A stretch of 64,000 bases of DNA from Schistosoma mansoni. Its lineage: Eukaryota; Platyhelminthes; Trematoda; Strigeidida; Schistosomatidae. Under the pieces are notes generated by a model. The model saw only the letters and a list, made by a program, of their open reading frames with translations. It had not been told where the DNA came from and made no database searches. Where the stretch lies: contig NC_031500.1 of the NCBI RefSeq assembly GCF_000237925.1, positions 11,743,753 through 11,807,752 on the forward strand, in the 5' to 3' direction. Each line of letters opens with the position of its first letter. Positions within the stretch are counted from its first letter, which is position 1. The translations under genes and the position numbers were made by a program. This document shows positions 54,075-64,000 of the stretch, piece after piece.

Positions 54075-55409
54075 CTGTAATAATAAAAACAAAAGAAATA
54101 GTTTTGAAACATTTGTGGACAATATTAATGTTATATCTAGAGCTTTAGATTCCTGCTATGCTGCGTACTACTTGAACGGTTGAACCTGCAACGTCGCAAG
54201 AGAGAAGATAGGAGACTAGTAAGTAAGAATGTTATTGCCAACACAGTGTCAATTATCATGCAAAACTGTCAGGTATTTATAGTCTTTTGGTAAAAACGAA
54301 CTCATCATTTTAGTTATCCAATCCACATACATGGGGTTATTAGCACTGTCCAATAGGAAAGCTACACGTAGTGATTCTGGAATACTCTTTCAAAAGCTGA
54401 TTGGACGGAATATGTTCGGCTCCTTCTGAGCTTCTTAGAGCTTCCTCAAGTTCACTTGTGGACCGTCCTCACAATTAGTTAATTTAAGCAAAGTTGAACC
54501 ATGGCTAGTAGTGAAATCCAGGACTCACGTTTCGTTCTACTTAAGGATTTACCAGTTGGATGTGCCTGAGTCCGAGTGTTACTGTTCTGGTTGGTTTTAC
54601 TAACAAAATAGGCGATTCAGTCAATAAATTTCAACCGTTAATTATGTAAAAGAACATTTTTTTCTAACAATCTGAATTCATAAATAGTTTCTGTATTTCG
54701 TCTTAAATCAACTAGTAACCAATAATTCGACCACCTCTCATGATAATCGCTTACATTGTATAACATACACTCTTCATCTAACAAGTGATAGGTATGTTAA
54801 TTTTATGTTGTATGGTCTAAAAAGTTCTAAAGGAGGGTTACCTCTTATACTTAGTGCAAAAAACGAGGCGAGATCATGGATGCGTACTTCTGAGGAGTCC
54901 CACAATAGGACGAAATGGCCATCCAGTGCTTTCAGGTTTTCCATGGTGGTCTAGCTTCAATTGACTCATGATTTCAGTTTTGAACGTAATTTATCAGTTT
55001 GAGATTTTATTCATACATGACAATGATTATGTAAAACACTCTTAGTTTTACATTTATTGAGATGATGACATCAATTTGTGCACTTTTCAAATGTATTTGG
55101 AAGAATTAATCAATTTATAAAGTAAATCTATGTAGACTTACCTTCTTCATTATCATCGTCTTCAATTTTATCTAGATAATCTTCATCATAATAGAAACTT
55201 TCGACTTTATAATTTGTTATGGTTTGATCAATTGAATGAACCGATTTTCCATCGTTAATATCATTAATATTGTCCTCTGGATTACATGTGAACTGTTTAG
55301 AGGATTTGTATGATTGATGTGGTTTCGATTTGCTATTTTCAAAAAGTCTCTTTGTAATTTTACCATGGATATTAATTCCTGGAGAAAGGATACTAGATCC
55401 ACTTCCCAT
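52690..55409 (-). CDS. Acidic low-complexity protein with MGSGSS start (two exons)
   Basis: Exon 1 is 55409-55142 (ATG at 55409, donor GAAG/GTAAGT) and exon 2 is 54074-52690 (acceptor TTTTATTATTACAG, stop at 52690). Phases agree (1) and the product is 550 aa. The MGSGSS N-terminus fits N-myristoylation (Gly2, Ser6). The rest is polar and disordered, with an acidic patch (YYDEDYLDKIEDDDNEE), many Asn/Ser/Thr residues, and a slightly more ordered stretch near ISIDIRKEGYIYTPIVIEKI. No domain is recognised. It may be a membrane-anchored scaffold. It lies upstream of LST2 on the same strand and could sit in an LST2 5' intron if that gene has a further first exon. Confidence 0.7.
54500..54590 (-). 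repeat. Decayed Smα-type SINE fragment
   Basis: On the minus strand CACATCCAACTGGTAAATCC leads to GAACGAAACGTGAGTCCTGG. The cleavage-site half (GTCCTGGATTTCAC) is recognisable, but the core is mutated. Confidence 0.5.
54866..54985 (+). repeat. Hammerhead SINE, 5'-truncated
   Basis: Lacks the tRNA-like head and begins near GAGGCGAGATCATGG. The core CTGAGGA (54890-54896), GTCC/GGAC, GAA, and stem III AT/AT with GGCC loop are intact; stem I has one mismatch at pair 1.1. Confidence 0.7.
55142..55409 (-). CDS. Exon 1 of the MGSGSS gene
   Basis: 89 codons start MGSGSSILSPGINIHGKITK and end in an acidic run. The overlapping +1 frame is also open but has no myristoylation signal and does not splice in phase. 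Confidence 0.7.
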
Positions 55410-55593
55410 TTTCTTATTATTTACAAATACGTATTATTAAACAGCTTCACACATAAAATTCATTGACTAAATAAGTGTATGTGTACTACAATCGTTGACA
55501 ATGTAAACTGGACCACTATTTGTCAAACAATTTATTGGATTGACCAATCGTCTGAATGTGTTTGTTAAGCTACATGAACTAGTTCAAGAATGC

Positions 55594-55626
55594 AGGGATA
55601 TATATATATGTATATATATATATATA
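55594..55626. repeat. (TA)n microsatellite
   Basis: Interrupted TA run upstream of the MGSGSS gene. Shorter TA runs occur at 24716-24731 and 35447-35468, and (AC)n at 40818-40832. Confidence 0.9.
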
Positions 55627-55776
55627 ATAGGCGGCTTATTATTATTACTACATATATTATGCAAATTTATTCATATTATAACTGGCTTATTGCATTGAAT
55701 TGAAGCATCCTAAGGTTGATGGATAACAAGTAAATAAAACGTATCTCAGCATTGTCCTATAATGAACAAGGGATAA

Positions 55777-55901
55777 TAAGACATTAAATAGGAATAATAT
55801 ATTTGTAAAATCTCAGCGAATGAATTCGCTGGCTAAGTAAATCCAACGTCTTGCCTAGCAATCTGGTCCAAAGAAATATATTATTCCTATTTAATGTCTT
55901 A
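55777..55901. repeat. Nested inverted-repeat (MITE-like) element
   Basis: Two 28-bp arms, 55777-55804 and 55874-55901, are perfect inverted repeats (TAAGACATTAAATAGGAATA...). The 69-bp centre has a second palindrome, CAGCGAATGAATTCGCTG. Length 125 bp; no obvious target duplication. Confidence 0.7.
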
Positions 55902-56308
55902 CATCAACTCGGCGCCCAAATACTGTGAAACTATTCGCTCTAATTTAGACGAAAGTTCTTATATAAGGGATAATAAGTATGGAAAATAATAAATATTAGA
56001 AGGTTGACCTAACACATCATCTTATAAGAACCCTAGTAAGAAATGTTTATTTAAAAATACCAATAATTGTGGTCAATGCTTACTTTTGTCATGATAATGT
56101 AACTACTTCATCATCATCACTTAGAGATTTATGTATTAAAATCATTACTTTTTAATCAATTAACTTTCGAACGTCTGAACACATTCAGAATTAGAGTATA
56201 AGAATTATAAATAAGATGTTCACCATATCTTTGTTTACCTAACGTACACAATAAAAGTTATTGAGAAATGAAGTTATTTTCATAAATATCATGTAATGGA
56301 AATATGAA

Positions 56309-56380
<72 letters not shown>
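56309..56380. repeat. (ACT)24 microsatellite
   Basis: 24 perfect ACT units directly abut the 3' end of the RTE-like copy at 56381-56690, so they are its expanded tail. Confidence 0.9.
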
Positions 56381-56381
<1 letters not shown>

Positions 56382-56690
56382 ACGCCTACTACTTACGCCT
56401 CTTACCCCTCATGGAGGAGCATAGGCCGCCCACCAGCATTCGCCATCCAACCTTGTCCTGGACAGTCCTTTCCAGTTCCTTCCAGTTGTTATTCATCCGT
56501 TTCATATCTGCTTCTATTTCCCGGCGTAATGTGTTGTATGGCCTTCCTCTTTTCCGCTTCCCTTCTGGATTCCAAGTTAGGGGTTGCCTTGTAATGCACA
56601 TTGGTGATTTCCTTAATGTATGTCCTATCCACTTCCAACATGTTTTCCTAATTTCTTCTTTAGCTGGAAGCTGGTTTGTCCTCTCCCATA
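56309..56690 (-). mobile_element. RTE/SR2-like LINE 3' end with expanded AGT tail
   Basis: On the minus strand: [54 protein letters not shown], then GGCGTAAGT and (AGT)24. The KRKRGRP..T and W..LE..A.D+..WR motifs mark the end of RTE-type reverse transcriptases. Confidence 0.8.
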
Positions 56691-56879
56691 AAATGCTATT
56701 GCTGATAGTATCCGGCTAGTGGAAATAAGAAAAGTTTAACAAAATTACAGGTTTGTGATTGATTTGTAAATTAATTAGTTCTGTAAGAAATATTTCATTT
56801 ATTAAAGATGAAGAAAGCTTCTTCATTCAAAGGTTTTTATTCCTGACTTTGTGATTTATGACATTTCATTAGTGTTACT

Positions 56880-57310
56880 TACTATCGATAAGTGGTATTT
56901 TTAGGTGATTGATACACTTGTAGATCATTAACGTTGATAATCTCTTTCGAATGATTCAGGGCCTACTCGTGTTAGACGGTAGTGGTGTGACCAACAGTTA
57001 ATGTCGAAGTCATACCTCGAGGTCAGCACCTTATGTGGATTACTCCTTCGTCGTATCAAGGTACTACGGATGCTTTGAAGATTGTACAACACAAATGACG
57101 TTATTACAGAAATATATTGGTTAAAGTAGATAAAAGAGAAAGTATGATGACCACCGCATGGGCCAGTCCATGGCGTAAGATTAACTGATGCGTATTGATT
57201 GTCCTTGACTTTGTTAGGGATCGATGATCTTTTCGATACTCAGTGACCTGATCGCCGGGTGATTCGGTTAGGGCTCAGTAACATTTCACTGGCCCTACAT
57301 ACTGGATGTG
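56880..57310 (-). repeat. Unclassified repeat family, copy 2
   Basis: Reverse-oriented partner of 11530-12000: GAGCCCTAACCGAATCACCC, GGTCACTGAGTATCGA, GCCATGGACTGGCCCATGC in its own orientation. About 430 bp; it could be an LTR or a non-autonomous element. Confidence 0.7.
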
Positions 57311-57314
57311 ATCC

Positions 57315-59720
57315 ACAAGACGGAAGAGGAATATCATCGAGCATAGTCTCATGGTGGACCATGCTTGGAATGAGCTTATTTTTTACATTGTCCTCGATTT
57401 TGTTGAGTTTCTGGAAGTGTAGAATAAGAATTCTGTAGCTCCATTTGGTAGATTGTTTTTATCTATCACTCGTCTAGGTTATGGACGTCTAATTCAACAT
57501 TTTTCTTTTAGTTAGAATACCACTTGTAATAAAAATATGAGGGAAATAATGTCATAACAGCTTCATTAATTTTGATGGCTGTTATGATGAATGGAAACCT
57601 GAACAGTTTTGGATCAAGAACAAGTCGTTACTCGCTCCTTAAATTTTGTATTAAAGGTGAGAATAATGACTGCTAATTAGAATTAAATGATTATAGACAT
57701 CAAGTTTCCCATAGCAATCAGTCAACAGATCATACTGTCAGATTGTTAAACTAATTCTATCTTTATGCATGCGTGTGTACCCAATGTATTTTATCTATCA
57801 TGTATTTCAAATGATATTTTAATAGATTTCTAATACAGTTATTAACACCAAAGTCAAATTTCTGTGAACTATTTAGGTACATTAGTAGTTTTGTAGGTTA
57901 CATTGTTCAGTTATTAATTCTTCCAGTTTCAACGTTTATACACTGATTTGATTGCATTTATAGATTTGTCAATACTTGATAGGGAGTCCCGTTACTTTTC
58001 TTGTACTATTGATACGTCTACTTTTAATGAGTATGTGATTTAAACCTTATATCTTTTCGTGTAAATCATATTCATCAAAACATTTATGAGAAAATGGTGA
58101 GAAATCAATTTTATCACTTGTTTAACCACATCGTTGTGTTGGACGGCAAAAGTGATCTTCAATGTATCGTGAAACTTGTTTTCCTTAGGATAGGTAGGTC
58201 GTAGCTTGCATTGGAATCAATGAGTCTCGTTTCGTCCTATTTGGGATTTGTTAGATGGATATACCTAAATACCGTTGCTGATGTTCACAGTGAGACTCAA
58301 ACCCAGAACTTCTAGCTCCAAACATTAGCATTGACTCTTTTTTCCAGTATAATTAGTTTGTTGGAATTTAGTGGAATGAATCTGTTAAGAAAGTTGTTAA
58401 TTCTGTTGGTTTATATCAGAATAAAGCTGAGAATCCTATATTTTACCAAAATACAATATTGAATAAAGCCATTAATAATAATAATATAACATTGGTCAAT
58501 CCGATGTAAGATGCTTTTCCTGTAAATATGGCAACTTTCAGAGTGAACTGTTAAAAGTTAGAAATGTAAGGATAAGTATGGGCGTATTTTGTACCTTGAG
58601 GAAAGACAATTTCGAAGAGAATTGGATGAATTGGAATGTTAAAGTTTGAATGACAACCAATTTATATTGCGTGTATCATCAATGAGTGTCCATGAGGCAG
58701 ATATTTTCAAATCTTTTAATTGGTTTTGTAGGTATGCTGCGAATCACTTCACGGTAATGAAAAACATACTTAGTGCTGAGAAAACCAATATAAATAACGT
58801 CACAAATTGATTATGACTGAAAATTTAATGACATCTCACACAGTCATTGACATATTTGAAGCTCTTAGTTTGACTTGTGAGGATAACATATGATGTATAC
58901 AGTTCTGAGTAGTTAGGAATTCATGAGAAAGTAGCTGTGTTACTGGATTGCAGATAATTCAGGAAAGACTGGATATATATATTTTTTCAGTCGAAATATC
59001 TCCAATCTTAATGAGTGGTGTGATCCTCACTGAACACAAACTCGAGTCGTCTAGTACCACGGTCGAAGACCTCAACAATACTCCATTCGGTTTTCGACAA
59101 ATTAGGTGTAAGACTGTGATGTTCATACTAATCAATGACTGAATAGCATTATTAAATATTGTTCTGTCTAGTCAATATACAACTAGTTACACCAAGACTG
59201 AAATAAGCGTAAACACCTATTCAATATCCTCTGATTTCAGGTGACTTTATAAAGCCGATATAAGTCTAAAAATTGGAGTCTATCAACAAACTGTTCGTAT
59301 TTTCATTAAATACCAATTTCAGTGAGTTGTGAATGAATAGCCGATAAGTTTTACTAAATTGACGCTGAATTCGACTTCCATCCGGGTTCTGGTGTCCACA
59401 ACTACTGGATTTTAAGTGGTACACTAGAGAGAAGGTGCAAAATGTGAGTCAAAGCTTTACTCGAAGGTTAGATTATGTTTAGAAGAAGTAGACTATTTAT
59501 AGAAATTCAGACGGCCTTGGGGTTCTGGACGTTTTTGTGGGCCTACTAAATATATTATTAATATAAGTAGATATTCAATTAAAACTGCGACGCGTGATCC
59601 TGTCTTTTCTAGATGTTTCTATGAGTTTTCTATTCGACGTTTATAAGATAAAACGTTTTCCGGTATTTCTAAGGACTTGACAAGGGATAGTTTTGAGATC
59701 TACAACAATAGCTTGGACAG
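57315..59720. other. Intergenic, no gene seen
   Basis: AT-rich; only the decayed Smα-like SINE at 58190-58330 is recognised. Confidence 0.5.
58190..58330 (-). repeat. Decayed classic Smα-type SINE
   Basis: On the minus strand it reads ATCCATCTAACAAATCCCAA then ATAGGACGAAACGAG. The published Smα ribozyme has CUGAUGAGUCCCAAAUAGGACGAAA, so the TCCCAAATAGGA stem II and GAAA survive while CUGAUGAG does not. Confidence 0.6.
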
Positions 59721-59724
59721 AATT

Positions 59725-61190
59725 TTGCTTCCTTACTTGCGCTTGTTACCCCAACTCATCGACGTTATCCATTCAACTCTGTCCTGGGATTCTCCTTCCA
59801 GTTGTTTCAGGTTGTTATTTATCTTTTTCAGGTCTGCTCTCAAGTCCCGACGCAGTATGCTTTTGGGTCTTCTTCTTTTCTGTTTCCCTTTAGGATTCCA
59901 AGTTAGCGATCACCTTGTGATGCATTCTAATGATGGGGCTGGTGTTCTTCGGGTTTTGTTTGAGGATCTTGTTTTTTTCTATGTGTGTGTTGAGGAATCG
60001 TGATGCAGATGCTGTTACTACACTAGTTGTCATCTACATTTGCTCGTATGTATGGATAGAAGATCCAGGTTATCTGCGAAGTCCTAATCGTCTAATTGAT
60101 TCATAGTTGTACAATGTATTCCGTGTTCTTCCTCAGATATGGAGGTCTTCATAATCCAGTCAATCACTAGAAAAAAGGAAGTGGGAGAGTAGACAGCCTC
60201 GTCTAACTCCGCCCCTCACTTGGAATGGATCTGTCAGCTATCCCCCATGTACGACTTTGCCCCGTATTCCGTCGTATGAATTCTGTATGATATTGACAAT
60301 TTTGTCAGGTACATCATAACATTTCCGAAGGTCCCATAATTTTCTCAAATATACATTGTCAAATGCATTCTCATAGTCAGTGAAGTTGATGTATAGTGAC
60401 GAGTTCGGCTCAACTGATTGTTCGACGATGATCCATAGTGTCGCGATTTGGTCTGTGCACGACTGGTCCTTACGGAATCCGGTTTGTTGATCTCGAAGTT
60501 GAGCGTCTACTGTGTCTTTCATCCAGTTCGGCATCGCTGTTTAAAAGTTTCCTGGTACTGACAGTAATGTAATCCCTCTGTAGTTCTCACATTTGCTCAG
60601 ATCTTTCCTTGGTATCCTGATGAGGTATCCTTCTTTGCAGTCCGACGGTACTTGCTTTTCCTTCCAAATCTTCTTGAATAGAAAGTGATACATACCTGCA
60701 GATACTTCCATGTCTGACTTCAGTTCTTCGAGTGGTGTATTTACAGGTCCTACTGCTTTCCCACTCTTGATTTGTCTAATAACCGGCCATGCTAATTTCC
60801 TCGATCGTTGGTGGAGTGACATCTATAGGTAGGTCTGTGTGTGTTGCTTCGAGGTTCTGTGGGTTCGTTGGAACTAGTTTATACAAGAGCTCTTTAAAGC
60901 TCTCTATACACCTGCTCCGCTGTTTTTGTTTCTCAATTATTGTCTTGCCTTCTTTGTCTTTGGCCGGTCTTTCTGGTTTACTATATTTCCCCGATGGTTT
61001 CTTCGTCGTGTTTTGTGGTTGTTTCATATATCCTTCTCTTGAAGGCTTTCCCACTGTCGCTGATAGGTCTTCCACATATTTCTGCTTGTCGACTCAAGTG
61101 CTCCACATTACTCTTATTTGCTCCGATGTATTCGGCCTGTGCCTTGACTTTCTTTGCTCTTGTTCGGCTGTTGAAAACTAGTAATTAGTG
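59725..61190 (-). mobile_element. RTE/SR2-like LINE, longest copy, degenerate
   Basis: On the minus strand, from high to low coordinate: a linker (TPPTIEEISMAGY), RT fingers (KSGKAVGPVNTPLEELKSDM, YLIRIPRKDL, CENYRGITLL), RT palm (GFRKDQSCTDQIATLWIIVE, YINFTDYENAFDNV), and the C-terminal end near 59725-59945. Segments lie in different frames, and the part with the YADD box seems deleted. The endonuclease domain is absent. Confidence 0.8.
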
Positions 61191-61399
61191 AAGTACAGTT
61201 AGACTCCGTCCTAAGTTGTGTACTTTTTGACTTTACTTCAGTGAACTCTCGTGTATATTGAGCCTCAAGCTAAATGTTTCCATGAAAATAATGACGTCAG
61301 AATCAAATGTCAAAGACTTTCAAAACTATTTACTTCAGGAATTTATTAACTTTATAAATGCAAATACTTTTACAAAGGTATACACATCAGTAAAGAGAC

Positions 61400-61815
61400 C
61401 CAAAGTAGTAAAACGTGTTCCAGCCGCAAGCTTTTGAGTAAATCGTGACTTATTGATCTGGAAGAAAATTCAAAGAAGAGCTTCCAGTGCAGCTACAGTA
61501 TCCTGAGGTTCATTACACACAGTACAACTTAAGAATTTAAACGCCCCCACGTTAACTTACCGGGGATTGGAAAGTGATCTAATTTTTATGTATAAGATAT
61601 TAAAAAATTGATTTCGAATGCGATATGCGATTCTTCATTGACCAGCTCGACATAGCCTGGGGGATATGGCTAATGTGTTCAAACTCAAGAACGACCAAAA
61701 TCTCAGTGGGATACATGTTTCATTGTCGAGTAATTTTCTGTTGGAACCTGAAACCGGGAGAAGTAGTGTCCGTACCTCCAGTTTGCTTTTCAAGAAACGT
61801 TCAGGCGCTCATATA
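61400..61815 (+). mobile_element. LINE reverse-transcriptase C-terminal relic
   Basis: Read across frames: LKNLNAPTLTYRGLESDLIF then MYKILKN, and VFKLKNDQNLSGIHVSL, LEPETGRSSVRTSSLLFKKR. The LTYRGLESDLIFMYKIL segment is the C-terminal pattern of Jockey/CR1-type LINEs. Several stops; family not assigned. Confidence 0.6.
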
Positions 61816-61819
61816 AGTA

Positions 61820-63055
61820 TACAAGAAAAAGTATAGCGCAGGTCCTCGAATTCTGTCCTCATTACACAAATCTGAACCTCGATGCCGTTCAGTTTGCAAC
61901 AAATCTTCCTTTTATTAATCTGAAATAACGGTTTTTATCAAAAACCTGTTATTATACAATAAAGTTAGAACAATTGACTAAAAACTTCGCTTGCGAATAG
62001 TGTACTTCATGTACTTCATTCAAGAAATGTAATTAGATATGATAAGGCTCACTTCAATCCTGGGTATAATGATCCATGGTCACCTTGCTGCTGCAGAATC
62101 GAACTCAGTTTAATATAAGTTTTCTATACTTCGGAGTCATCAGAAAGTTCTGATGAGGATGAAAAGAAGTATGAAACCAGCAGCAAACTCAATATCATTG
62201 TCAATACATAGATGCGATGTTTAACTTTTTGAATTACTCTTTGAGAACTGGGGAATATAAACAAGAATTGACAAAGTAATTCATTCAAACTGAACTCCTA
62301 GAATTATTTGCACATAAAATTGAATATTGATAACATACACATGAAACCAGTAGTATCGCGTTTGAAAATAATAAATGTTTTTTCAATCATCACTAAATTC
62401 TCTAGTGGGGGGACAAACCTTAAAGTCAAACATTACTCAGTAAAAATATCGGTTACGTTGATTGGTGACTGACTTATTTTAAGCCCACAGTAATATGCAG
62501 AGTTTGTTAGAAAAGATATGTTGAAATAGTTTTCATTGTAACACTACTAATTAAAATGAATGATGGTGAACATTGTGTTTACCATTCAACTTACTGTATT
62601 TAGAAGCAGCACTAGTGGTCTTTTGACTGTAAGTTAGGGTTATGTCCAAACTACAGCGAGTTTTTGGATGGGCGCTGATAGATAATATGGACCAATGTCC
62701 AGATTCTTTTTAAAGACCATAATCACAAATGACTGCAAACGTTGTTGACTAGAAGAAGATATGAGAAAACTGTAAATGAAGTTAACATGCAGATTCCACT
62801 GGTTAGTTTAGTCACACAAACAATTCATGTGATGATATTCACTTGTAAATTCTGATTGATCCTGTGTGGTATTTGTACTGACTTATAAATCCTTTGTACT
62901 TCATGGCGCGCTTATTATGAATTCCAAGTATAATATGTTCAGTTTTGGCCATCCAGTTTCACCTCCTTTAAATTGGAATATTTAAGTAACTCTTAGTTCG
63001 AACGTTAACTCGAATACCTCTCATTATCATACTGACGTCGAGATGTAGTCAATTC
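61820..63055. other. Intergenic, no gene seen
   Basis: No coding, RNA or repeat feature recognised. 63360-64000 is likewise without a supported feature; its short Asn-rich frames look like composition. Confidence 0.5.
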
Positions 63056-63059
63056 TTGA

Positions 63060-63350
63060 GCAATCGGATACTTGTTAAAGCGCAGAGGTCTTAAAGGGCT
63101 ACAATGAGCAGTTTGAAATGCGGTGAATGACCAGAAAAGATATTGAGGATGACAAATATGCAGCTTGTCAGTGAATTATCATTCAGTGACCAGGAAACGT
63201 ATGACGTGCTAAAGAATCTTGTTTCTCCGAATAAACCGATTTCATTGTCTTATGAATCTCTCAGAGAATTACTACTATATCACGTGCAATATGGTGGCTT
63301 TGAATGCAAAGCGATATCAAGATTTCATAAGTTTGTTGCTATGTGAGGAA
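63060..63350 (+). pseudogene. Possible retrotransposon gag fragment
   Basis: The frame from 63143 encodes FSDQETYDVLKNLVSPNKPI then YESLRELLLYHVQYGGFECK. The ..LRELLLYHVQY.GFE.. pattern resembles the capsid region of gypsy-type gag proteins of schistosomes. The frame is short and the upstream part is unclear. Confidence 0.4.
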
Positions 63351-64000
63351 TCAGAATAGACAATGATATGACTTTCACATAAAATCTTATAGATCAGGTT
63401 TTCACGTCATGACATATCTACAATTTTTGGATTGGTTGTTAATAACGAAGTAGGCGATAATTCTACAGCTTTCTTATCCTGATATCCAAGCAGATAATGT
63501 CAAGAGTTTGAAATCATGTCATTACGTAGCTCTTTTACCAGAGTATATTTTGACAGGGGTATTTCCTACGTAGACTTCGAGTGCTTTGAAAGTGAAAGAC
63601 TGCAAAACACGTGACCAAGATATGAATAAATATGTTAATGGTATAAAAGTATTATATGTGTATACTGACAAAAAACAGAAAGGTAGTTGGTGGTAGAAAT
63701 GAGTATCTTTAATATGTACATATATATGGATGTATATAAAAGGTTAAACAACAATAATGTAATGCTTAATAACAATAGTAGTGTTAGTAATAATGCTGAT
63801 GATAATTATAATGACGAACAAATTGACAGCCAATGTAAAAGAAATATCATGTATACGACTGGTAGTAAAAGGAACAATTAAAAACGTATAATGACCATCC
63901 TTGGGATTGCACGTACATATGTGGGGGTAATTTAGTGAGTATATCAATGGCGAAAATACACACGAACAGATGTTTTTAAAAATGATATTTGTTTGCGAAA

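Noticed and set aside
56304-56594. Frame starting with a long poly-leucine run
   Set aside because: The leucines come from the (CTA)n microsatellite and the rest is antisense of an RTE-like LINE end.
60789-61188. Plus-strand frames with Cys/Phe/Leu-rich sequence resembling membrane proteins
   Set aside because: They are antisense of the RTE-like linker and RT region.
63687-63881. Asn-rich 64-codon frame near the window end
   Set aside because: AAT/AAC repeats create the frame; there is no splice or homology support.

Overview
The window looks like a piece of a blood-fluke (Schistosoma) genome. It is AT-rich, with small exons in very long introns, several 38-100 bp introns, and dense interspersed repeats. 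The repeats include tRNA-derived SINEs carrying a hammerhead ribozyme (the Smα family of schistosomes), RTE/SR2-like and CR1-like LINE ends, Penelope-like elements with GIY-YIG nuclease remnants, and Ty3/gypsy fragments. No tRNA, rRNA or bacterial-type feature was seen. One 200-base run of N (32540-32739) is an assembly gap.

Four protein-coding genes were reconstructed by hand from splice sites and reading-frame phase. (1) Minus strand, about 1.2-11.1 kb: an eIF2-alpha kinase (HRI/PERK family), with the glycine loop, the VAIK-type lysine, helix C, a basic insert and the HRDLK catalytic loop on separate exons; its 3' end lies beyond base 1. (2) Plus strand, 16.9-27.8 kb: a five-exon gene with an N-terminal CARD and a C-terminal helical region that I cannot name. 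(3) Minus strand, 29.9-48.0 kb: lateral signaling target protein 2 (LST2/ZFYVE28), eight exons in phase, ending in a FYVE zinc finger. (4) Minus strand, 52.7-55.4 kb: a two-exon gene for an acidic, low-complexity, possibly N-myristoylated protein of about 550 aa with no recognised family.

Most of the rest is intron or intergenic DNA filled with retroelements. These are: a ~520 bp retroposon family (eight copies, one inverted pair sharing a ~150 bp transduced 3' flank); at least seven substantial hammerhead-SINE copies, two with an apparently intact ribozyme core; two Penelope-like relics (about 3.1-3.9 kb plus, 15.5-16.1 kb minus); four CR1-like 3' ends whose complete copies end in TGACTGACTGAA; five RTE-like 3' regions ending in AGTA/AGT tails; and a Ty3/gypsy pol (49.7-52.2 kb, minus). 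From 56 kb to the end no host gene is supported.

The genes do not form a pathway. The kinase acts in translational stress signalling, the CARD protein probably in death-fold assembly, and LST2 in endosomal receptor traffic. The most rewarding items to check are the CARD gene, the ribozyme SINEs (one is a fold-back whose junction lies near the predicted cleavage site), the 3' transduction pair, and the 28-bp inverted-repeat element at 55.8 kb.
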